Position numbers and translations under genes: made by a program
The notes under the pieces: model-generated
Databases searched by the model: none
The model's input: only the letters and a program-made list of their open reading frames with translations
Told to the model about the DNA's origin: nothing
Assembly (NCBI GenBank): GCA_024811115.1
Contig: JAKOGH010000911.1
Coordinates: 1 to 64,000, forward strand
Reading direction: 5' to 3'
DNA length: 64,000 nt
DNA from: Terana coerulea
Lineage: Eukaryota; Basidiomycota; Agaricomycetes; Polyporales; Phanerochaetaceae
Shown here: in pieces, positions 11,687 through 25,992 of the stretch
How positions within the stretch are numbered: position 1 is the stretch's first letter
How the letters are laid out: the number at the start of each line of letters is the position of its first letter

Positions 11687-14600
11687 CTATAGGTGTGAAA
11701 GACCCGCAGATATGTCTCGAACATTGTCCACGTCAGTGAGGTTCGCCATGTATGCGCCCCAGTCATTCCATCTATGACGCGGGTTTCTGTTAGTGTGCTA
11801 GTTGAGGATGTATCTAAAAGTACACTCACTCCATGCTTGTCGGAGCGTTGGATAGCATGGCTAAGATCTCGTCGTCGAGGTAGTCAGGTAAGGTTGAATT
11901 ACTTTGAGCCGGCGCACCAGGGTCCTGCGGTGACCAATCATGCGTGCTGGCACTTTCAACTTGATGACCGTCACCAGTATGCAAGACGGGATGCGCATTA
12001 TGTGGCGCTAGGTCCCAGGACACGTGCGGCGCGAAGGGGTTGGTCTGGTGCGCAGCCCCTGGGTTAGTCGAGGTGAACGACTGTGACGGGTCCGGCACGA
12101 ATTGCGACAACGCGGGGTCACTGCCATCGATGTTCTGCGAATCATTTAAGCCCCCATATACCCCCGCAGAGTGCGCAGACATGAGCGACTGCGGATGCCA
12201 TCCGTTCATGTCTGCCATCGGCGGTGAGGATGAAGGCAACCACTGCTGCCCGGAGAAGGAGGAGTTGGGCGACGACTCTATCACTTGGCTTGGTTGTTCG
12301 AGCGGCAACCTGCTCGACATGTGAGATGCACGATTCGACGCATAATGTTGCTGTACGCGCTTTGAGCCGGCCATGACTCGCCGCTCCTGCACATATTCTG
12401 TCACTAGAGGGCTTTCCGAGGCGTTGGAGAGCGAGGTGACGTGCGAGTCGCCATCCCAAGACCGCTTTGTGCTTGTGTTTCCCGGGGAAGGTGAACGTCT
12501 CCAATGGCTGCAAGCTCCTTGACGAACTCACTGTCGGCAGACATTACATTATCAGACCGGAGGCAAGGGATTACAGTTGCTCTGGCTCACATCGCATGGC
12601 CTGCCATATGGACTCTAGACTCCAGGCCCTTCAGCATCGCGAGAACCTTGTAGATGTCCTCCAAATCTCGAGGAGGGGTAGCGGTGACCCCAGAATGTTT
12701 ATTCGCCCATATATTTAGGATTAGTACGATATTAGAGTTGAACAAACCAATCTATCCCGTTGAAACACAGTGAGACATGGCTATGTCAAGTCAAGCAAAA
12801 CCGCTCACCAGATTTTGATGTGTGCACAAGACATCCCGCTCGAACTGTGTCGCCAGTACATGAATACATGCCCGTGCAGCGCTGGTACATATCATCAGTG
12901 ATGGGAGAGCCGTCGACTTTTCTGTCTGTCTAGGCATTGGTATGAAGGTACGATGTACAGTGATTTGCAGGTTGTAGTAGGTTGAGTACAGGTGAGCGGA
13001 TTGGTGTAAGAACACGTCGGTTTGCTGTTTCGGGTTCCATCGTACTATCCGGAGGAAGTTATTGATAGGAGCTGTGCAAGCTTGTGGCTTCACTCACAAT
13101 GCTCTGGCAAGGAGTCGATCCATTTGTTCAGAGATGAATCTAATTCGGAGACGACTTCGTGTTGCCATTCGCTGCCAACGCCCCAATGAGCTTTCGACTT
13201 GCTCGTTGCATACTAGGTCGATGAATTGAAGCGTTAATTTAACATCAACGAATAGCGCGACCACATACGATTGTGCGCAGCGTACATGCTTGGATGTGGT
13301 GTAGCCTAATGAGAGATGTGAAGGCCGAGACTGTGGAGGGTATCCGGCGGGCTGCTTGAAGCAGAGAGCAAGGTCATCAAGTATCCAGTACTCATCGTCA
13401 CATTCAATCGGCAAGTCTAAGTCGTAGCTAGATAAAGAGGTATGAGCGCCGTTTCCCGACTAATAAGCTTAGAACAAACGAACTCTTCATCCTGAATACA
13501 CATTGGTCTTCCGAACATACAGCTTAACGTTCGATCAATAATAACAAGCACCCTGTGTCCATGTTATCAAATGGCCTGGACCTAGCATATGCGACGGTTT
13601 TCGACTTACCAGAATGCGCGCTTGAGCAGCTCGTCATATGCGCTCGGGACGGCCTTGTAAACCTTCCTCTTGTGCGCCCCCAGGTCCATCGCGATCCGTA
13701 AGCCATAGGCTACAATGATAGGAGCAGAGTGTGGCGCTGGCGAATTGGATACGTAGATTGCCACCAACTGTCCACGGGTGTCAGACCTACTGGTTCAGTT
13801 TTCGACGAGCGTAACCACTCACAGCCGGTATTTGCATCATATATAGGTCGGACGGCTTCAGGTCGTAAGGCCTTCTGAGTGGCCTGAACCTTCTTGAACC
13901 ATTTCCAACCCGCCGAGTGCCATGTCTCTTCGTCTCCCAACAACACGCGCTTGTCCGTAGAGAACTTGGCTCCTATTGCGCATACCATAAGCACAGTAGT
14001 CGCAAAGCCCTCGTCTCGGAGGTGCAGGCCTTGTTCAATTCCACTTCGGAAGATGACTCGGTTCAGGAGAGGCAACAGCATGTTGGAGTACGAAAAGTAG
14101 AGGTCCACAAGGGCTGACAACAATGCCGGCTCTGGGAAGTCGTATGATGTGTATGGAAACGGTTCTGGCGGGGCGGCCCACTGCAAGTACGTCTGTCACT
14201 AAGTTGTAGAACCAGATATTTGAGGACTAGCACTCGCCTTGAAGCCGTTGCACACTTCGTGACACATGTCATGGTACTCGGCTATTTGTGGTCTTCGTAT
14301 CCGCGGGCGGAGCGTCAGCAGTACGGTTTGTATATGCGTCCTTCATGTCCATCACTTGTTGCATTAAGAGGAAGGAGCTGGACTTTCCGACAAAATGGGG
14401 GTGCGATTTTGCTTGAATTTGGTATCTCGAATTATCAGGACTGGGATAGGTGTCACCAGGGGGCTCGACATTGAGTTCATCGTCGCTGGGATTCACGTCG
14501 TCTGGATCCGTGTAGGGTAGTGCAGGGTAACGACTTGCACGGCCGTCAGTGTTTGAAGGGGTTGCTGGTAGCGCGCTGGGGAAGGCCGAAGAGGATGATG

Positions 14601-15225
14601 ACGGAGACGACCGCGAATTCGATTCATCGACAGACAATTGAAAATTTGCCGCTACTTCTGGTCGCGCAGTCGTCTAAGCGGGGCATGAGTACAGTAAAAG
14701 CGTCAAGAACAGTGACTTACTAAGCGTAGTGCTTCCTGGGTTCGTGCCAGCTGAGACTCGAGATACTCAACATACCTACTCAACAATGCGTTAACGGCAA
14801 AACTGGAGCTTCCGCATATCGCCCAACTTACTCTGGGTCAACTTGACGGCGTTTCTGCGGCATATGAGGTCAAATTCCTTTTGCCTGAGTATATGCGAAG
14901 TGTATACCTTGGGCGCATAGGTGCAGTTGTAATCGTTGTTCTTGCAGTTCGAACACAAGCCGCTGGGCATGCGGTCCCCATCGCCTCAAAAAAGACATTC
15001 TGCTCATTTTTCTCGACCATACAGCAAATTTAAAATGCGGGCTTACATTTGACTGTGAATGAAGTTAGCCCAGGTCCAAAAAATAATGACAAACCTCCAC
15101 AAGAGCGTACCTTTCCTCCGCCGACACATGTCGCACGCTCTCACTCTCCTCTTCTTTTCGCCATTCACTTTATTTGCGGATTTTACAAGTGTATCGCTGT
15201 CGCGGTCATCTTCTTGTGAAGACAT
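11687..15225 (-). CDS. Zn2Cys6 transcription factor B (paralogue of A, inverted)
   Basis: Second copy of the regulator at 2107-5671, on the opposite strand. Exon 1 (15225 to 15111) is 115 nt, as in A, and ends RVRACDMCRRRK. The 6-nt microexon TCAAAT is at 15047-15052, and the next exon, from 14984, gives the second cysteine half. The linker YVEYLESQLARTQEAL looks like a short coiled coil. The regulatory domain contains GLHLRDEGFATTVLMVCAIG and ETWHSAGWKWF. The last exon ends ...WNDWGAYMANLTD and stops at 11687. One intron (14237 to 14181) has a GC donor. Two one-base frame breaks against A both fall in homopolymers (14285-14287 and 12484-12487), so indel error is more likely than decay. It lies 270 bases downstream of the cellobiose dehydrogenase stop, on the same strand. 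Confidence 0.82.
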
Positions 15226-15494
15226 GCCGCGGATGAGCTGGTCGTCTCGGGACTCGTGAGTAGTGATGGTTGGCGGAAGAGGACCTTCACGGTGCCGAAG
15301 GGTGTGTGGCGTTCGGCTGATCCCAGCGCATTAGGTCATCCCGCTGACTGCGTACTCTGGTCTCTGAGCCACGCCGCTTGCACGCCGCGATTTGCTGGAA
15401 TGATAATGTATATCCACGAACTATCCTGGCGCAATGCGCATCATATACAAGTAATTTTACAGCTAACGCCCCCAAACAGTATGCCGAGAGTCGC

Positions 15495-18471
<2,977 letters not shown>

Positions 18472-18527
18472 TTTGGAGCGCAGAACGACCTTGCTTGCGT
18501 TGACCTCCACTCGCGTCGACCGTGCTG

Positions 18528-18533
18528 TTTATA
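18528..18533 (-). promoter_or_regulatory. TATA box of cellobiose dehydrogenase
   Basis: The minus strand reads TATAAA about 60 bases upstream of the CDH ATG, flanked by CTT and CAG. Position and motif fit a core promoter of an inducible secreted enzyme. Confidence 0.5.
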
Positions 18534-18539
18534 AAGACA

Positions 18540-20547
18540 CCAGGTACAGCCGTTGCCGTGATGGGCGAGGAAATCCCGGCAGCTGAGAAAACCAATCCGT
18601 CGCTACGGATAGGCTGCCAGCCCTCGTGAGGCGGGCAACTATAGCTCCGTTCGGAGGCGCTACGTTGATGCATGTGTGTCTCAAGTCGACGAGAGCGCTT
18701 CGCAACTCAGATCCATACCGGATTTATGTGGCGGAAAGACGTCGGACGCCTACGTTTGCTCGTGATCAGCGTTGTGACGAAAGCTGGACCAGGGCAGAGC
18801 GGCGATAACACCGAGATATAGTCGCCTCAGGATCTCAAACAGAGCGCACGAGTACTGTAGCGGAAGATCAGTCCCTTACTTCTGAACGGTCAAATTCAGA
18901 GCAAACCATATTGCGCCGGAGTCCTTGTGTCGTCAAGTTACCCGATAAAGAGCCGACCTATACCCTCGGAGTGATAGAAGTTCGTCTATGAGCATGTCTC
19001 CGCATTGATAACAGTACCAGAACATGCCAGGGGCGACGAAGTGTTCGAAAGAAATGCGGAGTAACAGAGTTCCTCTGCGGGCCCCCGCACTACAGAGGGA
19101 AAGGACGATCTAGAGTCGCATGGACCTGAGCATCGAAGAGTCGGTTCCGATGCAGATGACGTCTTCATAGTAAATATTGACGAAGATGTGCAGCTAACCT
19201 GTTGCTCATATGACTTGTGCTGCTGGCCTTGCTTGGCTCGGAAACTAAATACACGTTTGCGTGCATGCCAACGCCAGCTGTCATCGCTGCACCTGTGCGT
19301 CTTGCTGATGATAGTACTACCTTGATGGACCTGAGCTCGTGTGTGGTGCGTCTCAAGGAGACAAAGGGTTGCGAGCATCGGAGTGCGACCGTCGTTCGCC
19401 ATGGTCGTCACTGGCAGGAAACAAGACGTGAATCTGATTGACCGCAAAGAGAAGGCGGAGGCTTTTGATCCTAACAGCACCAAACAAAGCACTCTCAACA
19501 TGTCGGCGCCTATTCCGAGCAAGAACCTGCTTGGTCCGCCAAGTGCATCGAGAGTGGAACACAGTCGGTGTCTGGAGGCGTAGAGACTACATAATCTCTG
19601 TAGAGGCTGGTATTACAGCTTTGAGAGGCTCGCTGCGACGCTACAGGTTGACTCCTGCCGCCAGTGTATCCTAGACGGTGCCGGTACTATATCATCAACA
19701 CGTGCCTTAGCATTTATATTACCTTTTGCACATTGCAGTTGACTGTACTCATTTATCTTTCGATGCATAGTGTGGACCGCAAACTCGCTCCCCGACTATC
19801 TGACCGATCTGCGGTACCAGAAGCTTTGCCATCAAAAATCATTTTGTCTAGTTTCCAAGCGCTGTAGGCCATTCCATTGAAATCAAGATACTATACTACG
19901 CATCGCTATTAGTCTTGAGAGTATCAGAAAATTTGCCGGCATTACTATGTAACACCTATCATGGTTTTCTTACTGGTGTACCCTTTTGTCTTTGGCTCAG
20001 ACTTCCAATTTCTCAATCAAGAACTTTACCGGGCGTTTTCGTCCTGAAGTTGTCTGCTGAGTATTTTGCTGTCCTGTCTCTGTATACAACGGCATCCACG
20101 TATCTCGGATTGTGGGAATTCGAGTAACGAAATCTATTGATCAAGTTTGCGGAGGCAAAACGGACCAATGATCTTGTGTGATCTTACTCGGCGCCTAACA
20201 AGGGTGTGGTAACAGCGTCGTGCAGGTGTTGGTTGTTCTTGTTCTGCCTGGTCTGCGTACGATCCCGACGGTTCCCCACCACCCAGAGGGTGAGCCTTCG
20301 TACACCACCGCATCTGCAAACGATCAACGCTTCCCTGGCATCCTAGGACGACACTCCTTTATTTACTCTATTATTCTCTCTGCGGGAATCACCACCAACT
20401 TGATATCCTCTTGTCTGACTCGCCTGTCGGAAAGCCCGTCTCCCCTGCCCTCTTCTGACGACCTCTCGACACTATCTCTCACGACGTAAAGCAGCTTGAT
20501 CTCCCCTAGCTGTCTGTTGCATAGCCTCTTCTCGAACCGACCTCAGC
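18540..20547. other. Intergenic, no gene seen
   Basis: Two kilobases between CDH and the Spg1-like GTPase. Open frames are short and overlapping, with no recognisable motif or consistent splice chain. The left part must hold the CDH promoter. The right part (about 20330-20547) is pyrimidine-rich (many CTCT and CCTC runs) directly before the GTPase ATG, a common feature of fungal transcription start regions. Confidence 0.5.
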
Positions 20548-21557
20548 ATGTCTGCATCGTCATCGCACAACCGGACGGAGTCAATGGATGCCGGTCCAAG
20601 TGGTCAGAACGGACGAGCCTCCCTGGAGAATGGTGATGGGAAGAACAGGTTCGTAACGTCTGCTGGATGCCACCCTTGTCATACGTGGTGGTGCGACGGA
20701 TATCGTCTGACAATGTCCAGCAGTGTTGTAATCAAGGTTGGGATGGTGGGGGATTCACAGATCGGCAAGACAAGTCTGATGGTGAAATACGTGGAGGGGA
20801 GCTTTGATGAGGACTACATCCAAACTCTTGGTGCGTCCCGTCGTGCAATGCATCCTGTATCGCTGTAATGAACGCGAACCCAAGGCGTCAACTTCATGGA
20901 GAAGACCATCTCTGTACGACGAACGACGATCACCTTCTCAATCTGGGACTTGGGCGGGCAGCGAGAGTTTGTGAACATGTTGCCGCTAGTCTGTAACGAC
21001 GCAGTGGCTATTCTGTTCATGTTTGATCTCTCCCGCAAATCAACACTAAACTCGGTGAAGGAGTGGTACCGCCAAGCGCGGGGGTTCAACAAGGTACGCG
21101 TATACTTCAACCACGAACGCTTTGTTGCCCTGTGTCCTCTCTGCATCTGCGGGTTGGAGCAGGATGAGCAGTGGCTTGTGCGCTTTACGTTCTGCTTTAA
21201 GCTGCCTTGACGACGTTAGCGGTCCGCTGACATGTTGTTTCTGCAGACAGCAATCCCGTTCTTGATCGGCACGAAATTTGACACCTTCTCCACTTTCCCT
21301 CGAGACGAGCAAGAAGAGATCACGAAACAGGTGAACTTCACCTTCAATACAACATGTGGCGTTGCTTACCTTGCCCATGATAGGCCAAGCGTTTCGCGAA
21401 AGCGATGCACGCTTCCCTGATCTTCTGCTCGACGTCCGCCTCGATCAACGTCCAGAAGATATTCAAAATAGTCCTCGCCAAAGCGTTCGATTTGAAGTGC
21501 GTGATCCCAGAGATCGAAGGCGTAGGGGAGCCAATATTGCTTTATGTCGACGTATGA
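20548..21557 (+). CDS. Septum-promoting small GTPase (Spg1/Tem1 type)
   Basis: Ras-superfamily GTPase that in yeasts switches on the septation initiation / mitotic exit network at the spindle pole body. The hydrophilic N-terminus is followed by the G1 loop GDSQIGKTSLM, the effector region YIQTLGVNFMEKTI, the G3 motif WDLGGQREF and the G4 motif TKFD in place of the NKxD of Ras, as typical of this subfamily. The G5 region is CSTSASINVQKIF and the C-terminus is EPILLYVDV, with no CAAX box, which also fits Spg1. Introns lie after KN (from 20650), at 20836-20888, after FNK (from 21092) and at 21331-21385. All exons join in frame. The nearby FHA-RING ligase (9470-11151) belongs to the same pathway in yeasts, but 9 kb separation makes this weak context. 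Confidence 0.93.
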
Positions 21558-23429
21558 GATGCGTTCCAATGTAGTATAGAGCGCAATGGTGGAACAAGTC
21601 GGCCGCTGCTTCGAGGGTATGGGAAGGATCATGTACAGGTTATGCAGTACGTAATCAACTGGATTCGCTCGGAGCATTAGTCTGACCTTGCGGCACACCT
21701 ACTTCATCATCATATACTCGTGCTCGTACAGTGATGCTTCCCGAGTATCCGCATGCTCCCGCACTCTTGCAGCCATCACATCTGGCTTCTACGTCAAGTC
21801 AGAGCCTCTGTGGCACGGCGGACGTTTTGGCCGAATCTTGAATAAGGACCGACGTTTCACACTCGGTCGTTGGTATACGACGCTTGGTTCTGCTTCCTTC
21901 ACATTCGTTCTAGACTGCTTTGGTGTTGGACAATATCCCCTCCCGCGTGGAACTTCTTGCTTTCAATTATAATTCTTTCCTCGTTCCCCTCTCCCTCATC
22001 CACGTCGTCGCTTTGCTAGTCTGCCACCGCACGTCATCCCCATGTTGCTCGTTTGATATCGTTTGCATAGCTCTATAATCATATTGTTTTCAGGTATTAT
22101 CATATGAATAACTATACACAGTACTGCAACACTGTCTTTTCTGGACATTCGAAGCTGGCTGCTCGCCATCTGTACTTCTGTTTGCAACCTTCGTTTTCTT
22201 TAGATTGTGCGCAGATGACACCACACGTCTGACAAGGTCTAAGTAAACGCCCGTGAATGCATCTTGCTTTCCGACCACCACCTCCAATTTCATTGTTCCT
22301 CTTGTCACTTGTCGTTTGATGCCAAATTACCCGTCCATGTGGCTTGCCGAGCCGTGCGGCACTTTTGGCTGTTGCATGCAGCGAGCGCAGGCACTGACCA
22401 CGAGTCAAAGTCGAGTTCAGAGCCTCTTTCATCATTGAAATTGTTCGTCCAGCTGAGCAGTCAACAGGGGCACATGCGCTCAGGTCAGTCGTTGCGAACT
22501 GGCTGATGCTCGGCAGGACTGACAACCTAACATATAGGCCAAGTACATCTGTTTGGGAGTCAGCTAAAGCCTACCAGGCTTCCTTAGATGTTGTGCTCGG
22601 CCAATGGTGGCACACGATCCTGCAACGTTTCCAGAACCACATCGCGCGCACTCGCCGAGTGTCTGTGCCGGTGGGCCTATCTCCAGCTTGTTCTTCGCCA
22701 GCGGTGGGTTGGACAAACTCAGCCGCTGAGGCTAGACCTCGGGAATGCGAACCTAAGGATCCGCATGGTGTAACTTATCACGCGTTGTCCCAGACCCACT
22801 CGGTGTTACCCGGTGGTCAGCGGCAACGGCGCCCCACAATGAAAGCCCACCGCGATCCAGGCTGTCTCAAGCAGAATGCACAACCTACATGGAGGACGTT
22901 GTGGACGTCGCACGAGACGTTTATCTACGTACTCTAGGCGCGGGGAGCAGAGGTGTATCACGACATGAGTCGGCGCTCTCCGCGATAGAACTTCGGACTT
23001 GAAGTTGGTGTCCGCGTTGTCGCTGTCTTCGGTGGTCTTCTGGTAGGTGAGCCTGTTGACTTGTCGTCAGCTTATCTGTTGTTTCATAACGGCAACGCTT
23101 CTATCCATTCTATCCATTCTTAGCCTCAGCAGCAGTACTGGCGAAAATCAATATTCCAGGTGGCGGCTCAAAGTGCGTTGGGCACTGCTTATTCCGAACG
23201 TTCCTTGTGACACCAATATTCAAAAACCTACGTTCCTCATGCACACGACCTACGGAGGCCGCGTGGGGGTCGTCACAGCCGCAGGGCCACAGAGAGCTCA
23301 CAGGGTCCTCGAGTGATATGGACGACGTATCACAAGGTTCGACGGCGCGTCGGTGTCATCGATGGTCCACGACACCTTAAATCGTTTTGTGAAGCATTCC
23401 TGGCCGATGTGCAATACCTAGCGAGTAGA
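21558..23429. other. Intergenic, no convincing gene
   Basis: Contains the 3' region of the GTPase and the upstream region of the chitinase. The longest frame (22506-22937, 143 codons) has no motif, poor codon regularity and overlapping frames on the other strand. No RNA gene or clear repeat was seen. Confidence 0.45.
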
Positions 23430-23436
23430 TATAAAG
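23430..23436 (+). promoter_or_regulatory. TATA box of the chitinase gene
   Basis: TATAAAG about 97 bases upstream of the chosen ATG at 23533. This distance supports that start rather than the out-of-frame ATG at 23456. Confidence 0.55.
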
Positions 23437-23532
23437 CAACGGGGGCTTTTCCGGGATGAAGCAGAGAGCCCTCCAGCAGCGCCCCTCTCAGGAGTCCTCC
23501 AACAACACTGGTCCATCTACTCGCTCCTCGCC

Positions 23533-25829
23533 ATGCTCTTCTCCAGCCGGTTCAGGAACGTGCTCTTGGCCTTCGTGGCTTGTACAGCCTTGGTCGCGGT
23601 CAACGCGACTCAAGTCATGCACAGGCCCGACAACTTCAAGGACACTCCTCACAAATACGAGCTCGGCAAATCTGTCCCTCGTATCATCACCAAGCGGTCG
23701 GGTGCTAAGGTCAACATGGCGTATTTCACTAACTGGTGAGTCCTTTACTTGCTACGGGTCTCTGCACTACTGACGGGAGTCCTTGCACTATCGTAGGGGT
23801 ATCTACGGCGCCAACTTCCGTAAGTGTTCGTGTGCTCACCTAGAAAGAAGCACAGCTGAGATAGCCTCGCAGAACCTACGGATATCGTACCGGGCCCATT
23901 GACGCACATCCTCTACGCTTTCGCTGATGTGTCACCTGACACGGGTGCTATCAGCCTCACGGATAGTTATGCCGATGAGCAGGTGCGTTCGCCCGTCTTC
24001 TATCTCGAGTTGTTTGGCTCATAGCAGCTCTAGAAACATTTCCCCGGAGATTCTTGGGATGACACGGGAAACAACCTGTACGGTTGCCTCAAGCAAGTAC
24101 GCACACTATGGTTATCAAAGTTTGATATTGTCTGATTTGAACGTTCCTGTAGCTCTTCCTGCTCAAGATGGCCCATAGGAACCTCAAGGTGACCCTGTCT
24201 GTCGGAGGCTGGACGTACTCCCAAGATAGTCACTTCAATTTTGTGACGGATGCTACGAAGCGGGCGACCTTCGTCAGCAGCGCTCTCCAGCTCATTGAAG
24301 ACTACGGATTTGATGGCCTCGATATCGACTTTGAGTATCCGAGCACGGCAGCGCAAGGCCAAGGCTTCGCGTCATTGGTGACTTCTCTGCGGTCGGCTCT
24401 CGACACTTACGCTGCTGGAAAGGGCGACACTACACCCTATGTTATCACCGTACGCCTTCTATTGCTCCATGTTCGTATCGAAGGCTTATTGAACGTTTTA
24501 CAGGCTGCTGTCTCTGCGGGCTCAGCAAACTACGCGAATCTAGTCGTTCCCACGATGGATAAGGTATGTGGTACATCGATACTCGGGAACATCGACCAAA
24601 CTCAAGTTGCCCCCTTCTAGGCGTTGACATTCTGGAACCTCATGGCTTACGACTACGCTGGATCGTGGCTCACATTCGTGAGTATCATGCGTGCTGAAAT
24701 AGCAATATATTGATGAACCCATCGCTTTGTTCAGGCGGATAACCAAGGTACGCTAACGTCATCAGAGCCTCGAGGAATTTAATAATCTTAATCAATGCCC
24801 TTAGCCAATGTATACGGCGGCACTCGTACGAACGTCTCCACTGATGGCGCCGTCAAGTGGTATCTGTCCCAAGGCGCTACCGCTTCCAAGATCGTCATGG
24901 GTAAGTCCACACCCCTTCCTTCGTTCCACTAATTCTCATGATTCCTAATCATCTCCTAGGTATCCCTCTGTATGGCCGCGCATTTGAAGAAACCACTGGA
25001 ATTGGCGCAGCCTACACCGGTGTAAGAGGGGTTCATATCTATGGGATATTCCATCATTCTGACCAGGTACCTTTAGATTGGCCCCGGGACGACCGAGGCG
25101 GGAATCTACTCATACACAGACCTCCCACTGGCCGGTGCACAAGTCTTTGAAAATCTTACCGACATCACGAGCTATTCGTACGACTCGGCCAAGAAGGAGC
25201 TTGTCTCTTACGACACTCCTCATATCGCCAACCTGAAGGCTCAGTATGTCACCTCGAAGGGCCTCGGCGGGAAACATGTTCTGGGATGTAAGTAACTCGT
25301 GATAGCATGTGCACGCTCGTTACTCACTCGCTCCATGTGGCAACGCAGCTGTCCACCGACAAGACCGGCGCTGATTCTCTCGTCGGCACCACCGCCAACG
25401 TCTTCGGCTCCCTCGACCAGACTCAGAACCACCTCAACTACCCCAAGAGCAAGTGGGACAACATCCGCAACAAGATGGGTACCACCGGCGGTAGCACTAG
25501 TATTTCGGCACCCAGCCCCACCTCTCCCGCATCCAGCCCCACCTCGACTGGAACCTCAGGCACAGGCAAATGTGCTGGTGTTGCATCATGGAGCTCTGGA
25601 GTAAGTGTATCAATTTCTAGTGAGGGTCTGGGATGCTTATTGTGTTATGCGGTATAGGCCGTTTTCACTGGTGGTCAAAACGCTGTGTACAGCTCTCACC
25701 TCTGGACTGCCAAGTGGTGGACGCAGGGCGACACCCCAGGTGGTGCAGGTAAGTTGCTCCCATGTCTCCTCGAGTCACCCACTGACAACACCGTCAGCTG
25801 GCGTCTGGACCGACGACGGTGCTTGCTGA
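23533..25829 (+). CDS. Secreted GH18 chitinase with C-terminal chitin-binding module
   Basis: Hydrolyses chitin, probably in cell-wall remodelling or attack on other fungi or insects. The start [20 protein letters not shown] is a signal peptide. The barrel begins [12 protein letters not shown]. The substrate-binding strand is [12 protein letters not shown], and the catalytic GH18 signature [12 protein letters not shown] has its acidic residues (D-x-x-D-x-D-x-E) intact. [11 protein letters not shown] and GIPLYGRAF follow. After a Ser/Pro/Thr linker (25490-25570) comes CAGVASWSS...[12 protein letters not shown]...GVWTDDGAC, a CBM5/12-type chitin-binding module. There are about twelve introns. 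At 25272-25274 the run AAA shifts the frame just before the expected GNMFWD; an extra A from sequencing is the likely cause. Confidence 0.93.
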
Positions 25830-25992
25830 AGAGCTTCTCCCTAGACTGTACCGCGGTACAGCATTTTCTCGACTTTTTATTGGACATAAATGGGCATTGT
25901 ACATTATCAATATACTCTTGAAACTATCAGGCACGGCGTGATGTACTTTTGCAGAGCGAAACCCTATGGTAAGACAGCCTACATGAATAGAA

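Noticed and set aside
22506..22937. 143-codon frame between the GTPase and the chitinase
   Set aside because: No motif, no splice extension and competing frames; likely chance.
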